A stretch of 64,000 nt of DNA from Xestospongia muta (Eukaryota > Porifera > Demospongiae > Haplosclerida > Petrosiidae): assembly GCA_963693285.1 (NCBI GenBank), contig OY848925.1:6674932-6738931 (forward strand). The letters are read 5' to 3'. Numbering within the stretch: the stretch's first letter is position 1; every line of letters starts with the position of its first letter. The notes under the pieces were generated by a model. That model was not told the origin of the DNA. It made no database searches and was given only the letters and a program-made list of their open reading frames with translations. The position numbers were made by a program, and so were the translations under genes. Positions 24,401 to 37,371 of this stretch are shown here, piece after piece.

Positions 24401-25583
24401 ACTTACTATGTCAGTTTTGCAATCATGTGTATCAAACGTGGATTGTCTTAGCTTCTTAAAGGAAAAGTTACAACAAATCTATAGATTATTAAGTAGCTCC
24501 ACCCACTTCATCTGCAGTGATAATTATTTTGATTATCATATAACAGCACTACATTTAATATTTTATTACATCATGGTATTTGTATAGTAAAAGAGAAATG
24601 TAAACACACAAAAGACAAACCATAAATAAAAACTCCATTATCAGACATCATAATGATTCATGTTTGAGAGTTGGTGCTTATTTGTGAGTCATTTTGGCTA
24701 GTGACAACTCAGTCATCTTCACTGATGGCTATCTGACAGCTCAGTACCTTGTGTGCCCATCTCAGTAGTAGATATTGACATCCCCATCTTAGCTCACATC
24801 ATCTAATACAGTAAATTATTAATATAACTCAGTAAATTTAAGTCCATTTGTAGAATCCATTCATCTCCATACATTGTTGCTATAGAAACCTAACACTAGT
24901 AATGGCGTCGTCTTCTTTGTTAGGCCTTGACAATCATAGTTGAGCATGTTAGAGTGTGTGTATAGCTATTGTTGTGTGTGTAAAATATTATATAGTAACT
25001 ATGTTTTACTATAGGAGATACTGAAAGTGTTAAGTGGGAGAATAATAGAGTTACACTTACTTCATCTACTGTGGCAGAATGTAAAGAAGTGATACGTCAA
25101 TTAAAGATACTACAACACACGACATGGAGGATTACACTCATCTCATTATCTCCTCAAAGTTTACTAACAGTATTAACTGAAATTAATGAATGTCAAGTGT
25201 GGAGACTTGAGATATGTTACACTCATTTTGATAGTAACTGCGTCAGTCAACTATCACGAGTACTAACTTATAACCAAACAATGGAGGAACTATCTCTTTA
25301 CTCCTCACCTCTCGTACCAGATAATTACCACTTATTAACAACTGCTGTAGTTGGTAATAAAATAATCAAGAGATTAGAGTTGTGGGATGACAATAATATT
25401 ACTGATAAAGATATACCTCATCTCTCTAATCTCATTACAAACACTAACACATTACAATATCTATATCTCTACTGTCCTAAAATTACTAAATTTGGTAAAC
25501 AACAATTACAAAATGTGTGCATTAATAATAATAGTTTGAAGAGTTTGTATGTTAATGATAATATGGTCCTTAATCGTTATTAG
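18420..25583 (+). CDS. Receptor copy 2: death domain, CARD-like x2, coiled coil, LRR protein
   Basis: Exons: 18420-18480, 18569-18853, 18900-19166, 19220-19573, 19621-19671, 20516-21192, 21241-21376, 21786-21884, 22193-22330, 22378-22461, 22589-22726, 22773-22880, 22936-23034, 23263-23379, 23593-23673, 25015-25583. The sum is 3264 nt, or 1087 aa. The architecture is as in copy 1 and no stop or frameshift was seen. This is the most divergent copy. The second half of exon 6 (from about 20780) differs at many residues, for example NIEDAKPHIKSYKNVV where the others read KVEDAKAYIEAYKDII, although the first half is nearly identical. The LRR exon also differs in scaffold positions and lacks one residue in the fifth repeat. 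Intron 5 carries a Harbinger-like insertion at 19783-20397. The last intron lacks about 310 bp of the LINE relic. Confidence 0.75.
19783..20397. mobile_element. PIF/Harbinger-like non-autonomous element with MADF relic
   Basis: A 615-bp insertion in intron 5 of receptor copy 2, absent from copies 3 and 4. The ends are inverted repeats: AGGTGGGTTCACA at the left and TGTGAACCAGCCT at the right. The flanks are TTA (19780-19782) and TCA (20398-20400), where the empty site has a single TTA. A 3-bp TTA duplication is usual for PIF/Harbinger. On the minus strand, 20217 to about 20090 reads MADEKLIEA, then, after a frame change, SYKDTKAKEKAWKEVASQ. This resembles a MADF/Myb-like domain, the accessory ORF of Harbinger elements. 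No DDE transposase is present. Confidence 0.75.
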
Positions 25584-26110
25584 TTATTTTTGTACTATTG
25601 TTGCATTTTTTATTAGAAATAAATTATTTCAAATTCAAATAAGTCAATTATTAGTTAAATACTTTAGTTTCCAGTTCTTTGTCTTCTAACAAAGTTAACA
25701 ATTTTTATAATTCACTTCTCTAGAAAAACTCAACTTCCCTACTTGACATTGACCACGCCTACATTAATTAATAAAAGCTTCAATATTGTTATTTCTAATA
25801 TTTACAAATACAATTATAACAAACAAACTAGACTAAATTGTACATTAATAGGCCTCTAGTTAGTAGCTATATAAAATTAAATATTATCACTACGTCTAAT
25901 ACCACTAATTACTACTGCTAATAAAAAATCCATTAATTAATACCAATTAATTTGTCAAGACAACTTAAACACTCCTTTCCTACACACACAGTTCACTTAA
26001 CAAGTTATTATACTTAATAACACCTTCTATTTAATAATGCTTAAAGACATAAGCAGAAATTTTTTTCTCACTGACAGCTGCTACTTTAATGGACGTGGTA
26101 TGTAAGTAAG
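25584..26110. other. Spacer 2-3, 3' flank of receptor copy 2
   Basis: Flank homologous to the other spacers, with an AATAAA shortly after the stop (about 25618) and an internal deletion of roughly 200 bp near 26038 relative to spacers 1 and 3. Nothing else was recognised. Confidence 0.55.
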
Positions 26111-26111
26111 T

Positions 26112-26525
26112 ACTTTAATGGACGTGGTAAGTACTTAGAAGATTGCTGTATTATGCTTTCCTATTTAAACAGACTGGAGGAGGAGATAATCTAAGATACA
26201 AAGAAGAAGTATACAATGTTGGAGTAGCTCTATAATGTCTCCACATATAGGAGACTTTCACATGTTATATCTGGCCAACCAGACTATAGCCTTCATTGAT
26301 GGATGGATCATTCATACTGATTGTCCATTATTAATATTATAATCTTATATAACAAAACAGTCAATTTGCCCAATACAAAAAGTATGAGAGAAACTACATA
26401 GACTATTACTTTTGATATGGTATTTACAGTTGATACTACTCATACTAATCAGGTAGAAGTTTACAACGAGACAGTATGACCTATTGTGGATGCTGTATTA
26501 GAAGTATATATTGGTATAATGGATG
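26112..26525 (+). pseudogene. Kinesin motor fragment (relic 2), further deleted
   Basis: Keeps the start (VGVAL then a TAA where CRPMN stands elsewhere) and the TITFDMVFTVDTT ... VEVYNETV-stop-PIVDAVLE segment. The intervening 450 bp or so present in relics 1, 3 and 4 is gone. The TGA before PIVDAVLE is shared with the other relics. Confidence 0.55.
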
Positions 26526-27256
26526 AATGGATAGATGGATATATGGATGGATGAATGTATAAATGGACAGTATGACACACACATTAAGAGATGAATGGTT
26601 TTGAACATATTTCAAAGACTGGAGGTACTGGTATTAGGAGGTTTATACTTTAAGCAGCAAGTTCTTGTTTATTTATCCTTAGCAGCTGCTACTTTTTTGC
26701 CTTTATAGAACTATTATATACATTTTAATGAAATATACAATATATTTTTGTAATATTATTTAAACAAGTCTTATATTATATAATTATAAATGAACTTTTC
26801 GTAATAATATTATTAATGATGTAATTCTTAATAATATAGTTGACACTAGATATGACTAAAGTAAATTTCCTGAAAGACATTGAATGTTTTCCAGCTGGTC
26901 CTCCTTCAGCTCCTTGTCAAAATTCAAGTATAGATTACTTGAACCATTAATAGTTCTGTCATCCATGGGAACATTACACTAGTACAGAATATCCCCAGGC
27001 ACATTTTTCACTAGTGTAATATGTCCTGAGGGACAAATTTAGGGTGAAACAAATTACTATGACATTGTATACTGAACTTAATTATAATTATTGTATTATA
27101 TTAGATATTCTACTAAATATTATTATATTATTGTTATTTTTTAACTATTACTAACTATTGTTTTATAATAACACAGTTAAACTATTAGCAGATGAATCTA
27201 TAATATATGACAGAAGTTAAATGATTTAAACAACTCTCTGATATTTATTATATATA

Positions 27257-27436
27257 TTAAGAGTCAAGGTAACTGGCCATCAAATATGTTGCTTCTCGTA
27301 TCTACAGATAAAGTAATTATAAACAGAGTTGATATATCAGAGCTCCAGTTACCTTTAACTTGGGCATGGAGAGGATTATCTTCTCTGTCTGCACAGAGGG
27401 AGCAACAACCTGTTGCCTTGCATTAATAACTAACAT
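27257..27436 (-). pseudogene. PLEKHH remnant (last exon and part of the penultimate)
   Basis: 27257-27301 is the last PLEKHH exon (IREATYLMASYLDS-stop). About 27354-27436 is the start, in + order, of the next exon (VAPSVQTEKIILSMPKLK). After 27436 the sequence changes to the upstream region of receptor copy 3. This gives a second, different deletion junction between PLEKHH and a receptor promoter (compare 2437). Confidence 0.85.
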
Positions 27437-27648
27437 GATATGTATATTCAAATTGGATTGCCTGTACTAGTAATTGTACAAGTAATAAATGAGAATAATG
27501 AACATGATACTAACTATACCACGTATAGCAGCTTGTACTTAATAAGTCCCACCCTACAATGTCAAGGGAATATGAATATTGTTGTTTGTGGGTGTGCTCT
27601 ACTCTCATCCTTTACGGCAACTAAAGGTCAGCGAACACAGAAAGAGTT

Positions 27649-30600
27649 ATGGCAAAGAAACAAGTTGATGCAAAGCTATTGATATCTTTTCTGAGTCAGG
27701 ATCAGCTAGGTAAGTAGATAGTTAATTGTCTTCTTTATTATTAAGTATGAATATTGACTGTCTGAGTTATCAATGAGTATTTTAACTTATTTCTCAGATA
27801 TCACTCACTTAAGTGCAGTGTTTGAAGCCTTGGAGAAACATATGTTTTCATATCGAAGATGGTTTAAATTAGGTCTATTGTTGGGTATACTACAACCTAC
27901 ACTAGCAAAGATTGAAAAGGATCATCGTGATGATGTAGTTCGATGTCTTCAGGAGTGTTTAACTTGCTGGCTGAGAAGAGTCGATCAAGTTGATGAGAAT
28001 GGAAGACCGTCATGGGATGTACTAGTTAGTGCTTTGAAGAAGATGAAAGAAAATTATGTGGCTGAAAATATCACTCAAACAAGTATAATATGATTCTAAC
28101 ATTATGATAGTTATGATTTATTTATTAGTGAAAGAACAAATCCAGTCTGCTGGTCAAGTTCTGATATACCCTGCACAAATGTCACAGCTGTTATATAGTG
28201 AGAGATGTATCAATGAAGTGACCCTTGATGAGGTGGAGACACTACAGGGTGTGGTTGATAATAAGAGAACAACCCTCTTATCTGCTGTACGTGCTGCAGT
28301 GTCTTCTGATCACAAGAATATCAAAGTGTTAGCTAAAGTGTTGTCTGAATTTGAAGAGACGAGAGAATTAGCTGATAAACTACTCAATGAATATAGTAAG
28401 TTCTCTGTTGTTAATTAAACATAACAATTTCTCTTGTTAATTGTGTAGCTCAAAAGTTTCCAGAAGATGAGGACATTTCAACAATTCCTCAAAATACATA
28501 TAGTTATCAACAGTCTGCTAGTGATATTCTTCGTTGTCACTATGCCACTTTGTCCAAGTCTCTACATGATCCTATTAGTGTTGGATGGCTACTTTGTGAG
28601 CAAGACCCAACAATAATATCAGAAGAAACACTTACTAGTACTGAGTCTATAAGGAAATGTGAGTCAGAGAGAAGGGTAGTCTTGTTGAGAGCTGTACGTT
28701 GTGCTGTTCATAGTAGCTCTAATAACTTGGAGGTATTTGTTAGTGCACTATTAAAGTTCTCTGAAAATGTGTCGTTAGCTAAAGCTATTTTGAATGACTA
28801 CAGTAAGTAATTGAATTGTATTAATGAATATTTAAAATTATGTCCATAGATAAAGAGCTTGAAAGAAAAAAGAAAGATGAAGAACCTTCAACAGATAATG
28901 GTATAGTCAATGTAATATAATAGTTATAACGAATATAGGAGGACGATATTATTTGACACTCACTATTAAGATGAGGTGAATCAGTCCTCTTAGATCTGTT
29001 ATCATGTGTTATGCTGAGTGAGTAACATATGAAAACAATGGCATGTGAGAGTTATTATAGTAAACAATATTCATAGTCCATCCACCCACTAAATAAAAAT
29101 TTATAATTCAAGTACATAATGTGTGAAATTTTGTACCAAATTTAGCTACAACCGAAGTATTGGTACCTTTGGATATGGCACCAACATTTACATCAATCAG
29201 AGGAGAATTTGCAAAAGCTGTTTTCAATATCCGTTGTTGTATTACTAAGAGCACAACATCTGCAGAAGAAGTTAAAAGGTTACTTTATGGTTTCCCTGAC
29301 CTGAAGCCAGAGTTATCTAATGCAAAAACAATGGATGATATACTGGATGTTGTACATGACAAATGTACACTGATTAATATCAATTATTTGGAAGTTGTTG
29401 TGGAGCAGTTTAAAGTTGAAGATGCTAAGGCATACATTGAAGCATACAAGGATATCATTGACAAGTTCTCTCAGAAAGTAACAATTAAATTATGTCTTGG
29501 TGAGCGCTTCCAGATTACACAAAATCTCTCTCCTCTTAAATGTGAAACAGCCAAGTTTGTTCTCGACTGGAATCCTGACACCACCATGGCCACTTTGAAT
29601 GATGTTAGAGATATTTTAGCAGTATCATTTCAGAAATTGGAGAAGTCTGTTAAAATTGATGTCATCAAAAAAGACAACTCCATCACTGTGACTTGTATCT
29701 TTCCTCTCCATCTACTTGTACGACTCATTGGCATTGCTCAGGAGACTATTGAGCTTGTGAAGAAGAGAGGATTAATCCGACTTATAATTGGTCCTTGTAT
29801 TATTTGGGATATCAACAGTAGAGATCAGGTATATATAAAGTTACACTACAACAGTATCCATGCATGTATTTATGATATAGGAGATGAAATCTTTGGCAAT
29901 GGAGATAAAAGAGAAGCAGACACATTTTGAGAAGCAGTTGGAGACACAGTATGCAATTAGCAGGAGGAAGACTCTGGAAATTGAAGATTTGAGGGCTAAA
30001 CTCAAACAGCAGGAAGGTAACAGGACTATAATTATAAAAACCATCATTTAAAGATGGCATAGTAAGACATTAATTGACTCTGAAAAGTTTGCATAAGATA
30101 TCCAGAGGCTAGCAGTAGAGAAGCAAGCTAGCTAGTTAGTACTCTAATAAGTCACATGACCTGTAATACTTGTATGCAGTAGAGGAGCTTAATCATTGAG
30201 TGTACATCTGTTGTTTGAGTACATGTAGTTAAATGTTATTAGTTTGTTGTTTTAAATTGTCACATACAACAATACAAGCTGGTTGTATACAAATATATAT
30301 ATTACTACATAGCAATAAATAACTGTAGGACTGTTTGCATGCCAGGTAGTAAAGATATTAATGCTAGACTATTTCTGTATATATGTTACATTATTATGTA
30401 TTGTAATATTAGCTGATAAAGTGGAGTTGAAGTCAGAGGCACAAATTTCAGAATTGAAGGAGAAAGATGAGGAGATTGATGCATTAAAATTAGCCCTTAA
30501 AGAAAAAGAAAGTAAAGAAATATTAATTTGTCACGATGGAATATTACATAGTGGATCATTTAGACTATGCAGGATTAAATAGCAATAGTTTTACAAATTA

Positions 30601-33600
30601 ATTTAGCAAAGTTTTTCCCATCACACCCACACATTATATTAGATTCATTTCTCAACATGAAGTTCATAAATCATCATAATTTATCATTTCAAACACCAAT
30701 TTACAAGTACTTCTTTAGTGAATTAGCCCAACATTGATATAAATTAGTGTCTATTAAAAATATTTTATTTATATAGTGTATTGGGTAATATATAAGTACA
30801 ATATATTTTATAGAAACTGTTCAAGAAATATTAGAAGACAAACAAAAAGATGATGTTAAGTTGAGAACTAAACTTGAAGTACAAGAGATAACAATTAATG
30901 AGAAGACAATGGAGATAGATGATTTAAAATCTATCCTTGAAGACAAAGAAAGTATATAACATTACAAGTAGTATATCATAAACTATACTCTATTTTAGTT
31001 GAGTTACAATTATTGAAGAAGACATCAGAACAGCAACAAGTAGAGATCAAAGAGTTAAAATCTATTCTTCAAGAAAAGGAAGGTATGTAATAATAATCCC
31101 TCATACTAGCTCTTATGTCACTATGTATAAACATATTATAGTATATAGTACATGCTGTATTACTATATGATAGATTTATATATTGAATATCACTCTCGTA
31201 GCTTCAGAGAAGACATTAAGATCAAATGTAATAGAGAGAGAAGAAGAAGTAAAGTCATTACAGGAAACGATTGCATTACTTACCTCAAAATTAAAAGAGA
31301 TGGAAAAAGATACAAGTGTTCTAGAGAAGACCACAAAAAGTACCTGATATATTGATGTGATTATGTAACTACTTATTCTATTTAGGTAAAGCTTTTTTGA
31401 CATCTGATACTGATGATGATACTCTCCTACCAGCTGAACCACTTCATGTATCTTCTAAAACAAAAAATACACAACGAGAGTCCATTACTACAAGTAAATA
31501 CACTACATATAATATGATGATATTTTACACTATATATATACTTTGTAGTATCAAAGATCAATGTTACTGATGATGATGTAATAACAGAACTAGATGTTAA
31601 AGAAAAGTTTCCACAACATGTACAGCCAGTACCTTCTACTAGTGAAGGTAAATTTAATATAAATATAGCTGTACTATATTTTAAACCTCTTAATGAAATT
31701 TTTGGCAAATTAATTTTAAAAATAATGCAATCAACTCTTTCAATGTCAATGATGTTTATATTAAGTAGTTAGTATACCTTTGTTGTCACACCTATTTAAT
31801 ACAAATTTGACATATTTCATTTCATATTATCACTAGATCTAAAGTAATGATATCATAGAAACATTTAATGTTTTATTTAGTAGAGTCAGAGATGAAAGTG
31901 TTGTCAAAAGTAACAAAAGATGACATACCAATAGAACCAGAACCAGAGGTAAAAGAGAAGCCATTAGGTTTTCTACAGTCTCTATTTACAAGAAAAAGTA
32001 AGTATATGTTATTGTTTAACTGATATATTTAGTTTTAATGTACTCTGCATCAAAAGACCCATAGCCACAAAACACAACACTCTATTTATAGAGACATAAT
32101 CATGAAAAAAAATTAAAATGTAACATAAAGATAAGAATACTATATATTATTGTCAGTATATAGAGTATAGTAGTGAGATCTATACTGAGGAGACCATCTT
32201 TATTTGTTAGAGTCACAGCCAATGAAAGATGACATTCCAATAGAACAAGAGGATAGGGAGACGTCATCTGATCTTCTACAACTTCCAAAAGGTAGTATAC
32301 ATGTTATTATTTTAGTTAACTTTATTATTGTGTTCACTATTAAAATATTCAGCATTAAAAGTTCACAGCCATTTGTGTCATTCTCAGCCTAACATGCCCA
32401 TTGTGAGTAGTCTGGTATATTTGCTTGCTTTTCTTGGGATAAGAAATGATATACACACTGGTATTGTTGTGTCCAATGAAATCGCTGTTCAAATCTTGGG
32501 AAATGAATATTGTTATATTATCACACGGCATCTAAAAGTAGAGTTACTATTTAGGAGGAACAGGACATGGGATGATAAACAATATAATTGTAATATTTAA
32601 GACTTCTTGTCCCAAGACAATCAAATCAAAACACCTATGTTATGGAGTGTGATAGTTAGTTCATGTCTTTAGTTACTTAGTTACCTAATGAGTAAGTTCT
32701 GTCTTCATATGTGGCTGAGATACTAACAGATTATTATCATCTTTAATCAAATGAACCATTCATGGTATTTGTGTCAACATATATCATAAAATATGTACAG
32801 TAGGAATAGCTATGAATGACCAAATCTTTACTATCTACTGTTATATATAGTGTCTGCATTACATCAAACATGACTAAACTCATATAATTTGTACTGAACA
32901 AAATAGACAGATCAGTAGCTATATATAGTACACTAATGATAGTAAGACCATAATATTAATAATTAGTAATAATTTAGACTAATTCCTAAACTCTTCAATT
33001 GTGGACACTGTTTACTTACTATGTCAGAATTGCAATCATGTGTATCAAATGTGGATTGTCTTAGCTTCTTAAAAAAAAAAGATGGCAACAAATCTAGAGA
33101 TTATTAAGTAGCTCCACCCACTTCATCTGCAGTGATATTTTGATTATCACATCACAACACTACATTTAATGGAGTTTTTTATTTTTATTTTTTATTAACA
33201 AATGAATGCCCAATAGCCACTGCTATTTTGAAGGGCACAAATAGAATAGAACAATAATAAATAAAACAGAATTAAGGTATTAAAGTACAGGATATAGTAT
33301 CATAAATAACACAGAGATAAAGTAAGTGACTGTTAGTATATAATAGGTTTAGTGTGATAAGTGATGGTTAGTAAAGAAATATATTTACTTTAGATTTAAA
33401 AGTGATTAGAGATGAGCTAGATTTTACACAAGGAAGTGAATTCCACAGAGAGAGAACAGAAGGGACAAATGAGTTTTTATTACATCATGATATTTGTATA
33501 GTAAAAGAGAAATGTCAACTAGGTTGATACACACAATTGACACAAAAGAGAAACCGTAAACAAAAACTCTGTTATCAGACATCATAATGATTCATGTTTG

Positions 33601-34517
33601 AGAGTTGGTGCTTATTTGTGAGTCATTTTGGCTAGTGACAACTGAGTCATCTTTATTGATGGCTTTCTGACAACTCAATACCTTGTGTGCCTATCTCAGT
33701 AGATATTGACGTCCCCATCTTAGCTCACATCATCTAATACAGTAAATTATTAGTATAACACTCGGTAAATTTAAGACCGTTTTGTAGAATCCGTTCATCT
33801 CCGTACATCATTGCTATAGTAACCTAACATCAGTAATGGCGTCGTCTTCTTCGTTAGTCCTTGACAATCGTAGTAAAGCATGTTAAAGTGTGTGTATAGC
33901 TATTGTTGTGTGTGTAAAATATTATATAGTAACTATATTTTATTATAGGAAACACTGGAAGTGTTGAGTGGACTAGTTATAGAGTTACACTTACTTCATC
34001 TACTGTGGCAGAATGTAAAGAAGTGATACGTCAATTAAAGAGACGACAACACACAACATGGAGGATTAGACTCAAGTCATTATCTCCTCAAAGTTTACTT
34101 ACAATATTAACTGATATTAATGGATGTCAAGTGAGGAGACTAGAGATATGGAACAATCATTTTGATAGTAACTGTGTCAGTAAACTATCTCAAGTACTAC
34201 CTTATAACCAAACAATGGAGGAACTATATCTTATCTTCTCACCTCTCGTACCAGATACTTACCACTTATTAACAACTGCTGTAGTTGGTAATAAAATAAT
34301 CAAGGAATTATGGTTGTGGGATGACAATAACATTACTGATAAAGACATACCACATCTATCTACTCTAATTACAAACACTAACACACTACAAGTACTATCT
34401 CTCAATGGCTGTCCTAATATTACTAAATTTGGTATACAACAATTACAAAATGTTGTTGTTAATAATAATAGTTTGAAGTATTTGAGTGTTAATAATAATG
34501 TACTCCTTAATCGTTAA
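27649..34517 (+). CDS. Receptor copy 3: death domain, CARD-like x2, coiled coil, LRR protein
   Basis: Exons: 27649-27709, 27798-28082, 28129-28395, 28449-28802, 28850-28900, 29146-29828, 29881-30016, 30413-30511, 30814-30951, 30999-31082, 31202-31339, 31386-31493, 31549-31647, 31881-31997, 32211-32291, 33949-34517. The sum is 3270 nt, or 1089 aa. It matches copy 1 almost base for base outside the LRR codons and small intron indels. Small differences in the death domain include FSYRRWFKLG for FPCRRWFELG, and exon 1 has SQDQL for SQAQL. LRR strand faces are RRLEIWNNHF, EELYLIFS, KELWLWDDNN, QVLSLNGC and KYLSVNNN. No disabling change was seen. Confidence 0.75.
33173..33535 (-). mobile_element. 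LINE 3' tail (copy 3 last intron)
   Basis: Same relic as 8262-8640, with the same orientation and the WNSLP segment; orthologous by position in the last receptor intron. Confidence 0.55.
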
Positions 34518-35269
34518 TTATTAGTTATTTTTGTACTATTGTTGTATTTTTTTACTAAAAATAAATTATTTCAAATTCAAATAAGTCAATTATTAGTTAA
34601 ATACTTTAGTTTCCAGTTCTTTGTCTTCTAACAAAGTTAACAATTTTTATAATTCACTTCTTCTCTAGAAAAACTCAACTTCTCTACTTGACAATTGACC
34701 ACGCCTACATTAATTAATAATGAAAGCTTTAATATTGTTATTTCTAATATTTACAAATACAATTATAACAAACAAACTAGACTAAATTCTACATTAATAG
34801 GCCTCTAGTTAGTAGCTATATAAAATTAAATATTATCGCTACGTCTAATACCACTAATTACTACTGCTAATAAAAAATCCATTAATTAAAGCCAATTAAT
34901 TTGTCAAAATAACCTAAAAAACTTATTTCCTACACACACAGTTCACTTAACAAGTTATTATATTTAATAACACGTTCTATTTAATAATACACTCACTTTT
35001 AACAATTCCATGAAAGTACTGATCCATACAACATCAGAAGATTTCTTGATAACATTACAACTATTAACTTACTACTAAACAAACTTAGTTTCTATTAACA
35101 GTAGTAGACTGTATCTAGTAGTTAGCAGTTTTGCTAGTTAGTTATCTTCTATCATTAATAGTTTCTAGTAAAGAAGGCTTAAAGCAGTAAAGACTTAAGC
35201 AGCAAACTTTTTCTCACCGACAGCTGCTGGCTTCTACAGCTGCTACTTTAATAGGTGTGGTATGTAACT
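34518..35269. other. Spacer 3-4, 3' flank of receptor copy 3
   Basis: AT-rich flank with AATAAA about 45 bp after the stop; homologous to the flanks of the other copies. No gene was recognised. Confidence 0.6.
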
Positions 35270-35968
35270 ATGGAAAAATGCAAACCCGCGAGTAAACATG
35301 GCGGTAAGCTACTTAGAAGATGGTTGTATTATGCTTTCCTATTTAAACAGACTGAAGGAGGAGATAATCTAAGATACAAAGAAGAAGTATACAATGTTGG
35401 AGTAGCTCTACAATGTCGACCAATGAACAAGACAGAGATCAAGAACAATAACACAGTCAATATTGATCAAACAAAAGGAGAAATTATAGGTACAAAATTA
35501 ATATATAGAATAAAAATAAGTAAGTACTAGTTATATTACATCAACTAAAATCTGTTTATATGTCCATCTATTTAGGTAGTAAGTTGTCTGGTATTTTCTT
35601 CTTAAGGGCAAATGCCTGCCAAATACTTTGTCATCTTGTAAAGTACTTTCTCTTACACGAAGTGAGTGGTAATACCAGATAGATACCTAGCACATATAGG
35701 AGACTTCACATGTTATATCTGGCCAACCAGACTATAGCCTTCATTGATGGATGGATCATTCATACTGATTGTCCATTATTAATATTATAATCTTATATAA
35801 CAAAACAGTCAATTTGCCTAATACAAAAAGTATGAGAGAAACTACATAGACTATTACTTTTGATATGGTATTTACAGCTGATACTACTCATACTAATCAG
35901 GTAGAAGTTTACAACGAGACAGTATGACCTATTGTGGATGCTGTATTAGAAGGATATATTGGTATAAT
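35270..35968 (+). pseudogene. Kinesin motor N-terminal fragment (relic 3, best preserved)
   Basis: The first stretch is open here for 86 codons: MEKCKPASKHGGK ... VGVALQCRPMNKTEIKNNN and VNIDQTKGEI, matching the kinesin start VRCRPxN.xE ... V.VD...G.I. The second stretch reads TITFDMVFTADTT and VEVYNETV, then TGA (35925-35927), then PIVDAVLEGYIG. A TAG also precedes TITFD here and in relic 2. The missing P-loop and the shared TGA show that it is dead, although the first half could be mistaken for a novel small gene. Confidence 0.65.
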
Positions 35969-36852
35969 GGATGAATGGATAGATGGATATATGGATGGAT
36001 GAATGTATAAATGGACAGTATGACACACACATTAAGAGATGAATGGTTTTGAACATATTTCAAAGACTGGAGGTACTGGTATTAGGAGGTTTAGACTTTA
36101 AGCAGCAAGTTCTTGTTCATTTATCCTTAGCAGCTGCTACTTTTTTGCCTTTATGGAACTATTGTATACATTTTAATAAGATATACAATATATTTTTGTA
36201 ATATTGTTTAAACAAGTCTTTTATATTATATAATTATAAATGAACTTTTTGTAATAATATGACTAAAATAAAATTTCATGAGACATTGAATGTTTTCCAG
36301 CTGCTCCTCCTTTAGTTCCTTGTCGTAATTCAAGTATAGATTACTTAAACCATTTTATTATAGTTCTGTCATTCCATGGGAATATTACACTAGTACAGAA
36401 TGTCCCCAGGTATACTGAACTTAATTATAATTATTATATTATATTAGATATTCTACTAAATATTATTTATATTATTGTTATTTTAATAACTAACTATTGT
36501 TTTATAATAACACAGTTAAACTATTAGCAGATGAATCTATAATATATGACAGAAGTTAAATGATTTAAACAACTCTCTGATATTTATTATATTAAGAGTC
36601 AAGATAACTGGCCATCAAATATGTTGCTTCTCGTATCTACAGATAAAGTAATTATAAACAGAGTTGATATATCAGAGCTCTAGTTACCTTTAACTTGGGC
36701 ATGGAGAGGATTATCTTCTCTGTCTGCACAGAGGGAGCAACAACCTGTTGCCTTGCATTGATAACTAACATAAAATCATCACCATGACCACCAAATGTAG
36801 CAATCTCTTTGTATGAGTATGAAATGAGGAGTTTCTATAGGACAAAAAAATA

Positions 36853-36949
36853 GTACACTAGTTATACTAGTTAAACCAGTTACACTTGCTATACTAGTTA
36901 CACTTGCTACACAAGTTACACTAGTTACACTAGTACACTAGTTGCACTA
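36853..36949. repeat. 9-bp minisatellite TTACACTAG, short allele (copy B)
   Basis: About ten degenerate 9-bp units in the same FERM intron as at 11930-12029. Confidence 0.8.
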
Positions 36950-37316
36950 GTCTACTTCTGTTGAGCTAGTACTCACCATATTTGAAGTGTGTAGAAATGA
37001 TATACCATCTTCATGAACTGCCAACCATATTGATGAATTCTTCTGAGATGTTAGAGTTGAGTACTGATCCTTGCAATAAAACAATGTCGCACCAAATAAG
37101 TCCCACATTTCAGCAAATAGATTCAACAGGCCTCGAGCACATTTGTGACGACTCAATCCATGGTAACCCATCCATTTGTGAAGTAATCTATCTCCTAATA
37201 CATTCATATCGTGAGGTAGTATGTTTTTAGTAAATTTCATGGGACAAAAACGTCTCACTGCATCTTTTGCCATTAAATTAGGATTAGGGATGCCATCACA
37301 ATCTCCATAGTCAATC

Positions 37317-37371
<55 letters not shown>

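Noticed and set aside
35255..35530. Novel 91-residue protein gene
   Set aside because: Its CRPMN ... VNIDQTKGEI wording is a kinesin motor start. The following segment has stops, and sister copies are broken by TAG, so it was called a kinesin relic.
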